Shown here piece after piece: positions 1 through 11,700 of a stretch of 64,000 bases of DNA. How positions within the stretch are numbered: the first letter of the stretch is position 1; each line of letters begins with the position of its first letter. The notes under the pieces are model-generated. The model had not been told where the DNA came from, did no database searches, and worked only from the letters and a program-made list of their open reading frames with translations. The position numbers were made by a program, and so were the translations under genes. Origin of the DNA: Brachyhypopomus gauderio (Eukaryota > Chordata > Actinopteri > Gymnotiformes > Hypopomidae); assembly GCF_052324685.1 (NCBI RefSeq), contig NW_027506917.1, positions 124,001 through 188,000 on the forward strand, read 5' to 3'.

Positions 1-44
1 TGCTTTATGTGAGCAATGTTGTGTGTGTGTGTGTGTTTCCCCAG

Positions 45-157
45 GATCTGGTGTAAGAGTAAAGACACAATGCACACGGACATCAGATACAGTTTGTGAG
101 CCACTGGAGAGTCACTACTGTACTGAGCAAGTCGGGGGCAGCTTGATGGTCACGTGA
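45..157 (+). pseudogene. TNF-receptor-like cysteine-rich exon fragment
   Basis: A polypyrimidine/(GT)n tract ending in CCCCAG precedes an open stretch reading SGVRVKTQCTRTSDTVCEPL followed by ESHYCTEQ, which ends at a TGA (155-157). The spacing of cysteines and the C-T-x-T-S-D-T-V-C-E-P phrase are typical of cysteine-rich domains of the TNF receptor superfamily, extracellular ligand-binding modules. No signal peptide, further cysteine-rich domain, membrane segment or death domain is visible nearby, so this is either one exon of a gene lying mostly left of the window or a relic exon. The early stop favours a relic. Family assignment is by motif memory only. Confidence 0.45.
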
Positions 158-740
158 TTCACGGAGGCTTCTGATAGTTCCAGGAAGTTCAATCTGAGCG
201 TATAAACCCAGAGACAGAATCACGATTTGAGGATTGTGACCTTATAGCGAGCAAATTTAGGCTAATGTGAGAGCACATTGCTGTTTAATGCTTTGATTGT
301 TTTATAATTGTTATATATTACTTTCATTTATATATTTAGAGGGACAGGAAGGGGTGAGAAATTCAGATCAGATTAATTTTCCAACATTAACATATCTTTA
401 AATCATGGTGATTTCTGTAATCCCGTGGTATTGGGGACCCAAGTAATCTAAATGACTAACGTACATTTTCTGACTTTCAGATACGACAGAAGGAAATTCT
501 TTGACTTCATTGTGCAGAAATCTGCTTTAAAAGGGTACATTAAAACACATTACATTTACATCCAGACGGTATATGACATGTTAAAATACATTGATAAATT
601 ATATATAGCTTGTCTTTTTAATACACACTTATTTACAGCAATGAATTCATGAAATAAATCTCTAATAATCTCAAATATGAATATCATGTCAAGCAGTTTT
701 TGTGTGTCCTTTCCTCCGTGTTGTTAGTGTAGTGTCCACC
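158..740. other. no recognisable gene
   Basis: AT-rich sequence between the receptor-like exon and the P-like transposon. It holds only short open frames with no family resemblance; I see no repeat or promoter that I can defend. Confidence 0.5.
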
Positions 741-2368
741 ATGGTTTCCTGTGCTGCATGGGGATGCTCCAATCGATCCGAGAAAGGAGCAAAAATGTAT
801 GGTTTCCCCACTGATACTGAGAGGAGAAAAAAATGGTTGGCTCAACTCACCACGAGCAATTTTACCCTCACTAAAGATTAGAATAGCAAAAAAAAAATTT
901 GAGGTAATCATCAAACACTCCATTGGCACTTTTCACAATAAACACACTATTGGAAAGCTTAATGCCTGATTTATTAAAATACAGAATAGTGAACAAAAAA
1001 AATCAAAGACTCCAGACAGACTCGGGTGCAGGGTGAGGGTGCTATCTAGTTGCAGGCTCCATTGAATCCCCTGTGGTTCTTTGGCTTAAAGAGAGAGAGG
1101 AGAAAAAGACAGGAGAAAATGATTATTATGAGTATTGATGTGATATGAATTTGAACTTGTTGCACAGCCTTGGTTGTTTTTTATACGTGTAATGAGTGTA
1201 TACATATCCAGTAAGTGTTCTCTAATACTGTGTATTCACCCACTATGGGATATGTATATGGGTAGACAAAACTGAGTTGTCATACGTGAGGAGTAAACTC
1301 ACATCACTCTGCAGGCACATTTTGAGGCAGAGCAGTTCATCAGAACCAAACAGGGCAAGACCAGGCTGAGAGCAGATGCTGTTCCCACCATTTTTGTGCA
1401 TCGCCCCGCACTCAGAAAGAGGAAGCCCCCTGCACTACGATGCACCACTGGACCTGTAAAGACAGGGCCCACAGCTGCTGATCATAGCTATAGTGTTAGA
1501 AGTGACCCAGGTATAATAAGTATGAACTCCTAATAATTATATTATTTCTTTAAGTGATAGAATATTTAAAAGGTAATCACAGTAAATAGTATATGTCTTT
1601 TATATCCAGCAGTTTCAAAAACTGAGGAAATAAGGGATGAGGATACAGAGAGAAGGGAAAGTGAGATTGAACAAAGAGAGAACATGGCTAGTGAGGAGAG
1701 ACAGGGAGAGCTAATACAACCCAGTGAGCCAGCAGCCAGTCAGCATAACCATCAGCCAGAAGCCAGCCAATCAGAGCTTTATAAATTTAAGAGACAAGAA
1801 AGAATCATGAGGAAAACAAAGGCAGCACTACAAAAAATAAGGAAGGAAAATGCCACTCTCAAGAGACACTGAAAGTTAGGGACACAAAACTTAAGAAAAC
1901 GTTTTCAAAAGATCAAATGAAAGCATTAGGCAGACTAACCACAAAAGGGATGAAATAGAGCAATGAGACAATTAAGAAGGCGTTGAAAATTGGCTTTACT
2001 GCTGGTGGGACAGGTTACAAGACCCTGCAGGAACTGCAATTTCCCCTGCCAGGAATAAGAACCCTACAGAGAAGGATGCAATGCGTTAGATTTGAGCCTG
2101 GTGTGCTGACAGAGGTGTTTGATTTCCTTAAACTGAAGGTAGATGGGTTGACAGAGATTGAACGGGAATGTGTGTTGACCTTGGATGAAATGGCAATCAC
2201 ACCAAGTGTGGAGTTGCATATGCTTACCGGCAAACTCTACGGTGATGTGACTTTGCCAGGTCACACAGGAGTAGCATGCTTGTGTCTTTATGCTGGCTGG
2301 AAGCACAAACACGGTGGAAGCAAGTAGTGGCATATCATTTCACTGGCAATACTACCAACGGAGCACAG
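741..2368 (+). mobile_element. P-element-like (THAP-type) transposon remnant, copy A
   Basis: The ATG at 741 sits in a good Kozak context and starts a THAP zinc finger (MVSCAAWGCSNRSEKGAKMY, then GFPTD and RRKKW), which binds DNA in P/THAP9 transposases. A frameshift and stop near 881 break this exon. A second exon, about 1315-1510 (acceptor GCAG, donor GTATAA), gives ADAVPTIFVHRP, the usual THAP C-terminal phrase. A third part from about 1612 holds a Glu/Lys-rich coiled coil, then GFTAGGTGYKTLQELQFPLP and VLTLDEMAITP, the latter carrying the first catalytic Asp of P transposases. Stops at 1870 and 2325 and a frame change before WKQVVAYHFTGN show decay. The catalytic C-terminal half is missing because another element begins at 2369. 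Confidence 0.8.
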
Positions 2369-2510
2369 TACACTAAAAAAAAAATCGTAAAAAAACGGTA
2401 AACGACTGGCAGCAGCGGCTGCCAAACAAAAACTTTAATTTTAAAGTAAAAAACCCTGATTTAAATTAAGTGGAAAAACAATAAATTTACAGAAAAATTC
2501 ATTAAACATT

Positions 2511-2714
2511 CTGCAGAAATACCGTTATTTTACAGATTTTTCCTGGATTATTATGATTTAGCACTTTTAATAAAGTGACAGCACTAATAGTTTTGCAGAG
2601 AAATACCTTTATTTTACAACTTTTCCCTGAATTAGTACAATTAAGCACTTTCAATAAAGTGACAGCACAAAAAGTTCTGCAGAGAAGTACCGTAATTTTA
2701 CAGATTTTTCCTGT
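2511..2714. repeat. 84-bp tandem repeat, about 2.4 units
   Basis: Units start at GCAGA(GA)AATACC and contain TTTTACA..TTTTTCC and AATAAAGTGACAGCAC. The paralogous block in copy B has two more units, so the array has changed length since duplication. An open frame across it is an effect of the repeat. Confidence 0.8.
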
Positions 2715-2949
2715 CCATATTCATCGTGACTTCCAGGACAAACTCAAATGTGGAATGCAAACTGCAAAGTTATTTTATACAAATGAAAAAGTATATTATA
2801 CCAATGTTGAGCACCTCAATGTCCTCTATCATCACTTTTAATCATTTAAATCCCCAGGACTGTACTCAGTGTCTTTCTCCATCACCAATATCAGTAGCCT
2901 GAACACAACTACAAACACATAACACTGATGTGACATGAAAGATACACTC

Positions 2950-3860
2950 CTTCTCATTTACATGTAGGACATTTAGCAGACACTCTTATCCAGAGCGCCT
3001 TACGAAGTGCTTTGCCATCTGTTCACAGAATTAATTCTAAATAGTACATAGATAGGTCAAAATTCAAGATACCCTCGAACCAGAATACTACTAAACTACA
3101 GAAATCAATGCAAATACCTAGAAGTACACAAAAACATAGGCTGAATATTGCTAAACTACAGAAATTAAAATGGATACCTACAAGAAATGCAAACTCACAT
3201 AGGTACTATATCATACAACGGAAACAACTATGACAAGTGCTAGAGATTTAGTCTGTTCTACAGATGAGTCTTCAGTCATTTGAAGACTGCTAAGGACTCT
3301 GCAGTCTGGACAGTCAATGGAAGCTCATTCCACTATCTCGGAGCCAGGACAGGTCTTGAAGTTTGTTTTCCGTGAGACTTTAAGCATGGCGTTTTAAGCC
3401 AAGCCGTACTTGAGGTTCAAAGTACTCAAGGTTTGGATGGGGCTTTGACCATGGCCATCATGTAGGGAGGGGTTGGTCCATTTTTGGCTTTGCAAGCAAG
3501 CATCGAGGTTTTAGATCTGATGTATGCAGCTACTGGAAGGCAGTAAAGAGAATGCAGCACTGGAGTGACATGTGAACTTGGGGAGATTGAAGACCAGTCA
3601 TGCAGCTGCATTCTGGATCAGTTTGTAGAGGTCTGATGACCCATAGAGAAAGATCCGTAAGTAAGCAGTTGCAGTAGTCCAGCTTTGAGATGATGAGAGA
3701 CTGTAAAAGCACCTGGGTAGCTTCCTGTGAAAGAAAGGGTTGTATTCTCCGTATGTTGCAGAGAAGAAATCTGCAGGATCTGGTCATTGGCCTCTCAGAA
3801 GTGAAAAGCTGAAGTCTGCCTGTTAAAAAGTTGCAGACAAAATCCAAAGTTAGCTGCTGT
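2950..3860 (-). mobile_element. L2-like LINE 3' fragment, copy A
   Basis: On the minus strand, 3847 down to 3530 encodes a degraded reverse-transcriptase C-terminus (LIISKLDYCNCLLTDLSL..IRPLQ), and after a frame change 3611-3426 encodes AKNGPTPPYMM. These phrases mark the end of L2/CR1-type fish LINE polymerases. The 3' tail contains ACATTTAGCAGACACTCTTA (plus strand 2969 onward), a tail motif shared by many fish LINEs and SINEs. The 5' part of the LINE is absent, as usual for truncated insertions. Confidence 0.75.
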
Positions 3861-4102
3861 TAATTTTGTGCCAATAACATTACAAATATTATAGTACAAA
3901 TATATAGCAAAGCCATTTCAAAAAGGGATCACACTTCTGTGTTATGTTGAATCATGACAATGATAGCACTTAATCTTGGAAAACACATAAACAGTGAAGA
4001 GGGATTCAGGAGGTGGCAGATCCTGAAGATCCAGTGTAGTGGTGCAGCAGGGAGAGTCACTCACCTCAACATAATGGCCAGATTGATTTGTACTGTGAGC
4101 TA

Positions 4103-4276
4103 GGCTGTGATGCTCCTGCTCTGGGCTGTGATGCTCCTGCTCTGGGCTGTGTTGCGCTCCTGCTCTGGGCTGTGTTGCGCTCCTGCTCTGGGCTGTGTTG
4201 CGCTCCTGCTCTGGGCTGTGTTGCGCTCCTGCTCTGGGCTGTGTTGCGCTCCTGCTCTGGGCTGTGTTGCGCTCTA
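4103..4276. repeat. 21/23-bp minisatellite, about 8 units
   Basis: Two 21-bp units (CTGTGATGCTCCTGCTCTGGG type) are followed by several 23-bp units containing TGTTGCGCTCCTGCTCTGGG. Because 23 is not a multiple of three, the array is open in several frames; the frames on both strands are artefacts. Copy B holds only about four units here. Confidence 0.9.
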
Positions 4277-4478
4277 GCTCTGTACAGTAAACAAAATGTA
4301 GGCCAAACTTGGTGCATATAATTTTTTTGCTTTACATATTTAACATATGAGAAAAGCATATTTATTCCCTAAGGGTAAAAATGCAATGGACAAAATCTTC
4401 ACAATGATCCCAATAATGGTGTTTTAATTTTTTACACAAACCATACCTGGTCTCCTTCACCCTTTCTTTCTTCAGTGC

Positions 4479-4589
4479 ATAATGGCCGGATTGATTTGTA
4501 CTGTGAGCTAGGCTGTGATGCTCCTGCTCTGAGTTGTGTTGCGCTCCTGCTCTGGGCTGTGTTGCGCTCCTGCTCTGGGCTGTGTTGCG
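4479..4589. repeat. second, templated copy of the minisatellite
   Basis: This 111-bp block repeats the start of the first array together with its unique lead-in (ATAATGGCC.GATTGATTTG, first seen at 4071). Copy B has 668 unrelated bases at the same place (49791-50458), with matching sequence on both sides. Confidence 0.85.
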
Positions 4590-5999
4590 ATCTTTATCAA
4601 ATGAAACATTCACGTGAAATGTGTTTTTAAACTGGGCTAACTAGCTAGTTAACTAGCTAACGTTGGCTTACATAAAGTAAGGACGTTTTCTTACCTGATG
4701 TCACCAATAATGCTTCACTTAAATTTTCTTCCTCTGTGCCCCGTTTCCATCTTATTTTGTTGAATCATCCAACGATAATCCGCTCAAAATAATAATTTGG
4801 CAGGTAGATGTAAAATAATCCAGGTAGCTAGCTAGCCACCACAGCTCGTAGGCTGACCGTCAGCACACTCACTGAAATGTTCAAACATGACCTGAGAGGC
4901 GCGAACAGTTGTCATTGGCCAGTTTCCTGAATGACAGTCAGATTAACCAATTATGGTTAAAAGCAATACGTTGAGCTCAAATCACGTTTATGCCCCTAGC
5001 CTAGAGATAACATTTATATTTAAGTGGTTGTTCAACTTGTGTTTTTATTCCAGTGTGTAACTATAGGCACACACATTTTTAAGTTTAAAAGCCTGTTCCA
5101 TTACAATGTACGTCTACCAGTATATCAGTTCATCTGTCTCTCAGTGTGTTACAGGTTATTTCCTTGGTTATGTTCAAGTATAGACCCAGTGTTTAGAAAT
5201 GTTTCTTTTAAAAGTCCAGCGCCCAAACAAACTGCCATTTTCTATTGCCATTGACTGCACAAGAACTAAAATGAGAACAGACATCAATAGAGATGGAACA
5301 ATCAACAGAAATCTCCTACAGCCATTACTACAGTTACATACTTTAGATATGCCAATGTAAAAATCTAATGTCTGAACTGACATTAGGAAGTCACTCTTCA
5401 TTCTGTAGGCATCATAAAAATGAGCATTTTCAACTGCAGAAATTATTTTCAATTACCATCACGTTCTGTGGCAAATTAATATGTCCGAACCTATATATTT
5501 TGTTCATTTTTCTCCTGAACATCAATGGATCCTCTGAATTACGAGGACGCCTAACAATCAAAATACGAGTATTGATACATGTAAGCCACATTCATTTCTG
5601 ACATTGAAAATCATGTTTAAACCAGCAGTGCCAAAAGACATAAGATTTTGATTAAAATGACAGAGAAAAAAACTTTTTAGTTCTTACAGACATAAACCTT
5701 TATATAATCAACCGAATGTTTAATTGCAGATAATTGCTGTAATTATACATGAATCTGTATATAATTTAAGAAAGCAGAAAAATACCGTATAAATAATACT
5801 GTATTATTTCCGTAAAAAAACGAGAAAAGCATGTAACTTGTAATTATTGTCATAATACTTAAAATAAAAGACATTTTGTCAAATTACAAATGTCTGTAAT
5901 TTTACAAAGTTTTGCATACAATTGGAAAAAATGTTAAAATACATTAAATATTTACAGTTATTTTACATAAAATTAGGATTTTTTTTTTTACAGTGTAAG

Positions 6000-6490
6000 C
6001 TCAATAATTTCTAATTGTTTTAAACCTCGCAAAAACATGGACGGATTGTCCTGAGAGACAGACTGCATTAAATATCCTGCCAGCAGCAGAAACTAGAAAG
6101 GGCTCTTTAAATTGAGAGCGATGTACGGTGAGTTAATGAAGCTACTGTACCCCTGCTGTGCGTAAATGCGCACATTGCTCCTCCAAACTTTCCATATGTT
6201 TTTTTTTCATAACACAGTAGAGAAACTGCCAACCTCTGAGCAGTAGCCGTTCGTCCTTCTGTTGACTGCTTGCTAGCATGGTCTGCATGCATCGTAGCAA
6301 AGTGACGGCTGATTTCGTACTCTTTGAAAACTGCAACCGTTTCTTGGCATATCACACATACAGCCGTTGATCAAAGCTCAGTGAGAAAAATATTTTGTTG
6401 TCCACTCAACACACTTTTTAAGCACTCGGCACTCAGTTCCCACTTTCTTTTCTTTAGTCCACTCATTTTTACCTTTAAAAAGCCTAACGG
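6000..6490 (-). mobile_element. hAT transposase N-terminal (BED finger) fragment, copy A
   Basis: Read on the minus strand from about 6473: MSGLKKRKWELSAECL, then after a stop VCVICQETVAVFKEYEISRH and FATMHADHASKQSTE. The C-x2-C followed by two spaced histidines is a BED-type zinc finger of the GTF2IRD2/ZBED class of hAT transposases. Only the N-terminal part exists and it is interrupted. Confidence 0.7.
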
Positions 6491-8457
6491 GCCTTATGGT
6501 ACGTGTACGTTCCGTCCAAAGCATTTTTGTTTTTTTAATCAAGTATTTGGAGAGCGCGAGCTGACTGGATTTTATTGTTTTTTTCCTTCACTTTGCCGTG
6601 TGTTATATTTGCAAAACGACACATTATATTTCCAGAATTATTTTCTGTATGAAAAATAAAATAATAAAATAAAGCCTTAATAGAGAATTTAAAAACGAAC
6701 TGATAGTGAAAATGATTCCCAAAAGTTTTTACATAAACCGGATGTAAAAAAGGGACATCTTATTTTTAATAGTTGCATACTTTTTGTTGCAAAGCTAAAA
6801 TATCAACGAAAATCCAGTAGGCCCTACTCCAAAATCGCGACTAAGGCTTTTAAATACTTTTTAAGGGCCTTCATTTTTCCAATATTGATTTATCAACTTA
6901 TAGTACTTTTTAAGACCCGGCGGACACCCTGTACAACCACAAAATAAAAACTACAATGGTGATGACACTTACATCAATTTTAGACACTTTTACTTTCTGT
7001 GATTTAAAGATTTGATTTTAAAGATTTGACCAACTTTATTTGGTTTAGAAGTGGTTTGTATGTCAAATTATTTTACGTTAATTCTATTTTAGTTTATTAT
7101 AAATCTTGGTTGCCTAATTGTCACACTGATATAACAAAGTTGGGGATTCACCTCACTTTAGTGATGCTAGTGAAATGCCAAATTATCCCCTTGAAAATTA
7201 TAACCCTTGCAAATATAAATATATCTAGCTTTGGGATTATTAATAAGGCTAAATCGAGGTTAATGGTTATTGTAACTCTGTTAGTCCTCGACGACGTCTT
7301 GATGCTGATTCTAAATCAATATAACTATATAAAACACAAATATGGAATGGCGCTTTTAATTAATAGCGGTCCTTAAACTGTGGTGGTATAACGTTATATG
7401 CCATATCATATGATATAGGTAAATGACGGACGTAGTATGTTCGAGGTTATGAAAACTGCCCAGTCGCCTACTGAAAGAACGCACTGCTTTAAGATTTGAG
7501 CAGAACGTAATGCATTGAAATCTAATGCCTACTGCACGGCATTTCGGACGGAGCCACGGATCCTCCAACGTTAGAGCCTTAATATGAGGTTATCCGAATT
7601 GAGCATTTGGAACAGGTGAAGTGCACAGGTTTCTCCATGTAATCTGTCTGCGCAGTCCAAATACGATGTTAACGCAGTCTAGAACCGATATAGACCATAA
7701 AATCTACAGTATTAATGCTGGAAGCATGTTTGGACTAACATATGTTTGAACTTTACTGACCTTTTATTTGAAACTTGGAGGGACTTCTGAGATTTTGCCT
7801 CTGTGATTTGTTGAAGCTCTTTGGGTATGTCCCCTTTATCAGAAACAGGTATCGTGTCCCACTTCTCCTCAATTGCACGTTTAACTGAGTATCGCAGAAA
7901 TGACTGCGATGAGTGCAAGCGTCATTACCATTTCATGGTTATTTACTTGTATTTAATAAAATTGATTCAAAATGTAAAATAGCCCAACTGAACGAACGTC
8001 GAAGTGCTATTTTCAAGGTCAGTCAACTAAAACCATTTAGGATGGAATGATAAAAGAGAGCACAGTTATTTACTGGCAAGGATAAAACAAACTGATTAGC
8101 AGACATTTGGAACCTCCACGTATTAGAAACAAAGCAGTAGTGATATTTCTCAGGTCTTTCCGAGGATATTCACAAAAATATTTAATAATTGTTGACAAAA
8201 AAGTAAATTGGCAAAATAAATGGACAGTCCTCATTGTGAATTCAAGAGAAAAAAATGCTGACAACGAAAAATTATAGGTGTACGTTGTACACTGACATGA
8301 AAATACCTAAGTAGGACATTCGATGGGTAGCACAGATTTTTATAACACCGGAGTGGATCTGATACACGTCCAGGGCCAGAGTGGGTGTGATAAATGTCCC
8401 AGCCCAAACTACTGAGATTAACATGGGCCAGCTCAATGTGATTTGCACTTGAAGACT
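6491..8457. other. no gene seen; one transposon terminus
   Basis: AT-rich sequence conserved almost unchanged in copy B. About 6814-6935 resembles the terminus of a common fish DNA transposon (minus strand AGGGTGTCCGCCGGGTCTTA with repeated TTAAAAAGTA). No coding unit can be supported in the remainder. Confidence 0.4.
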
Positions 8458-8553
8458 CGGCCAATTAGTAGCTTTAGTTATTATCTAACTGTCACTATGA
8501 CAACACGGCCAATTAGTAGTTTTAGTTATTATCTAACTGCGTCCCTACGACAA
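8458..8553 (+). promoter_or_regulatory. tandem 48-bp promoter repeat with CCAAT boxes, copy A
   Basis: Two 48-bp units (8458-8505, 8506-8553) share CGGCCAATTAGTAG and TTATTATCTAACTG. Each holds a CCAAT box, 76 and 124 bp upstream of the TATA box at 8585, where NF-Y sites usually lie in TATA promoters. The arrangement is kept in copy B. Function inferred from position only. Confidence 0.6.
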
Positions 8554-8584
8554 CACGGCATATGAAGTCACAATGCAGGAGACC

Positions 8585-8592
8585 TATAAAAG
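8585..8592 (+). promoter_or_regulatory. TATA box of duplicated gene, copy A
   Basis: TATAAAAG lies 128 bp upstream of the first possible ATG (8713) and just downstream of the doubled CCAAT segment. Transcription would be expected to start near 8615. Confidence 0.65.
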
Positions 8593-8712
8593 TCGCCACA
8601 GACAGTGTTTAATTTAACCACAGATGGTTTGATCGTCACCGAGGTTGAAGTAGCTAGTAGAGCGGTTCAGCGATATCTTGTGCGAGTAAAGGAGTGAAGA
8701 TTCCAAGTGATC

Positions 8713-11700
8713 ATGTTTAAACAAATGATGAGGGTAAGTTCATGTTCCTTTGAGCTTTTTCCATAATCTCACTTTAGTCCGAGTAAGTTCGAGAGAGCCG
8801 CTTCTCAGTCTATTTATTGAAAATGACATTCCTCGTCGAGACAGTTCTCTAAAGTTGCTTTGTAGCAACAGTGATTGTAGAATATTGCACAAAAATAGAA
8901 CTAAATTGCTTTCGACCACAAATGGCGACTCAGATTAACATTAATTATCCGGTTACATCCCAGTTACTTCATTTTACGGCCTCTTATCACATTTAAGATG
9001 TGTAACCAATTAATATTGGTTATTAACCATCTGAGGTCATTAAGATAGATCAATATTCTCTCCTTGAGAGTCCAGCGGTGTTGAGAAAAAAAAATCAAAT
9101 TATGAAATGTTCGTATTCCCCCTATCCTGTCTGCGCGTATGTCCGCAGCCTGTATTTTCACAGAAACGTGTTTAATGCATAATGTAGCTTACTTTATAAT
9201 TATTTCACTCGCCACTGGCGACAGCATTATTTTTTTATGGGTAAGGATTTTTTGTAATTGGAAAAATATCCATCCTTTTCTTTTGAGTTTGTATTTTAAA
9301 AGTTAAACGATAGACTCCAGCTCCCGCTCACGTGTTCGTCTCTGCCCATCAACAAATGCAGGAATCCGATCACCAGCATGACTCGCAAAACGGAGCTGAA
9401 ACTTTAGCACTAAGCGTTGAAAATGGCCAAGCGAAAAATATCGCATTTTTTCCCACACAGTCTACATCTCTGTCGGACCCAAAGAGGACACACTTCTTTA
9501 TAACTGTACATAATTTTAAATTAATTTTAATGGGATCAAAAGTCACTCGTATGCATACTAGGAAACTTCAGTAAAGTTTGTTTCACGTTCGAGTATTCGG
9601 AATTTTCTTCAATAACTAAGACAGTATTGGCAAAAGTGCTATAATAAAATTCTTGTTTCTGGCAACCAAGATAAACATCTACAACTTTATTTACGTCAGG
9701 AATAGACGTATTTTAAATGTGCAACTTTCACCACTGCAACGTCTAAGGCACCGTCTACAAATGACCTTAACACAGACGCAAGTGGCGGTCGTGAAGGCCC
9801 CAGAGCACTACACACTGTTTTTTGTAATAATTTCAATAGCTTATAAACGGTCCTTCATAAGACCACCAAACAAGTTGTATTACATAAAGTGCATGGTGTA
9901 CGGCAACTGACAACTTTTTTAAAAAAGTGGGTCGCGACTTAATGACAATGGGGGGAAAAAGTGGGTCCCGGGCTGAGACCAGTTGAGAACCCCTGCGATA
10001 GTCATCATGAAACTCATTTTTTCTTCATTTTCTCTACTACAGTCTAAGAAAGCTGGGCCAGCAGAAGAGCTTCCTGAGGGCTGTGATGTGTCTGCCCCCA
10101 GCGTGAAAAACAAGCAGGCAAAGAAAGACCGTAGCAGATGGTTTTCAGGTGAGATTTAGCGTGATTACATGTTACCAAAACGTGATGCATTATGAGGTTA
10201 TTTATTCATAACTATAATTTTCCACAATTTGTTTTTAGTGACATTTGCTTATGTGCATCATTAGTCTCTGCCTCATAGATGCTTAAAGTAAATGTTTCTT
10301 TCACCACAGCTATTTGCTGTACTAGAGTGGAGGAGGCAGTGATTGAGGATCTCAACACTCCTCCATGTGGGAAAAGTGGTGGAGTCGTATCCACCTCTGG
10401 GATTAATCCAGCTGTTCTAACTGAAGAGCTGAGGAATACACTGCCAAGCAATGTGAGTACGAATCTCTGTATCTGTCTTCCTATCTGCCTGTGTGTCTGA
10501 GTTACCATAGCAACATGAGCCTTTGGCCATGTCTGGTCAGACCTTCACAACAGTAGATGTTCTTTACATTAGCATTTTACTTCTTAAAGAAATAATCAGC
10601 TTAAGGTTAAAAAAAGTAATAATTAAAAATCATTAAGCTTTTGGATACTGATTAACTTTTTACACTTTCCTTTAACCTAACTAGATGAAAATGGAGGATT
10701 TGATTGAAGTGCTGGAAAAAATCTCAGCATGGGTCAAAGTGGCAGTGAAGGAGGTGGTTGCTCAGGACCTCATCCCTATAGTGAGGAACCTGATGCTGGA
10801 AAGGATTGCGGCTCTGGACCGAGTAAAGGCACAAATGAGCTGCAGGGAGACTCGGTCAGTGCTGTCTGACCTTTCTGAGGAGGCACTCCAGTCGGGCATC
10901 GTGAGGAGATTTGTGAAGACTGCTTCAGAAACTTTTCTCCAAGAACGCCTTGGGTTGACATCCTGGACCAAGCCTGACACTGATCACTACGGTTCTAGAA
11001 GCGCATCTGTGACGGAGGCTGACGTGGAAGTGAAGCTGTCACTACAGAGATGCTGCTCTGAGCTGTCAGCTCTGATTGCCCTCACTCTGTTCGGTGATGT
11101 CGCTGGCATCACCATCTCTCGGACAGAACAGGACCATACAGGCTCCGCTCTGCAGAGTGCAGCACAGACAGTGGACGTGGGGCTGGAGAAGAAATCTTGG
11201 TGGTTCAGGTTTCCAAGATTTCTGAAGCGGAGATTCAAGGTATCTGTTTTTAAAATGTATTTATTCCCAGTCACACCATTAGCTTTAGACTCTGCTCTTC
11301 TGAATGATTTTCAACCATACATTTATGCTACCATCAATCATATTTTGAATGATTTTTTAATATCAAATTGTCTGCTCTTTTTAAAGAAACGGACAAACTA
11401 AGTGCATGTTCACACGGAGGACCAGGTGGTGGACAAACATATTCCAGATGGTACGCATTTTAGTATTTCATGAAGTTTAATTCATGACAGTATTATTTAT
11501 AAAGAACCGAGTCTTCCATGGTTTAGTAGTCTTCCATGGTTTAGTAGTCTTCCATGGTTTAGTAGTCTTTCCTGCTGCACAACTAATAGGGCATGAACAA
11601 CAATAATGACAACAGCATGGAAGACTACACACAGCATCCCTCTCACGCCGTCTATTTGCTTTGACTTTGCAGGTTTCCAGTCTACCAGTGCTGAAGCACC

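Larger units (their letters stand above)
2369..5997. mobile_element. TIR-bounded non-autonomous DNA element, copy A
   Basis: The left end at 2371 reads CACTAAAAAAAAAATCGTAA with ACGGTAAAC following; the right end at 5995 reads TTTTTTTTTTACAGTG, roughly its reverse complement. Both ends are bordered by TA. Sub-terminal tracts rich in TACCGT/ACGGTA occur near both ends, as in many fish non-autonomous elements. It lies within the P-like transposase sequence on its left. No transposase is seen inside; the interior holds an 84-bp tandem repeat, an L2-like LINE fragment and minisatellites. Superfamily not assigned. Confidence 0.6.

Noticed and set aside
4066-4359. Open frames of 77-97 codons on both strands over 4066-4359
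   Set aside because: They come from the 23-bp minisatellite, which is open in several frames on both strands; no protein-like composition outside the repeat.
10212-10508. Minus-strand frame of 98 codons
   Set aside because: Antisense to exon 3 of the duplicated gene and its introns.
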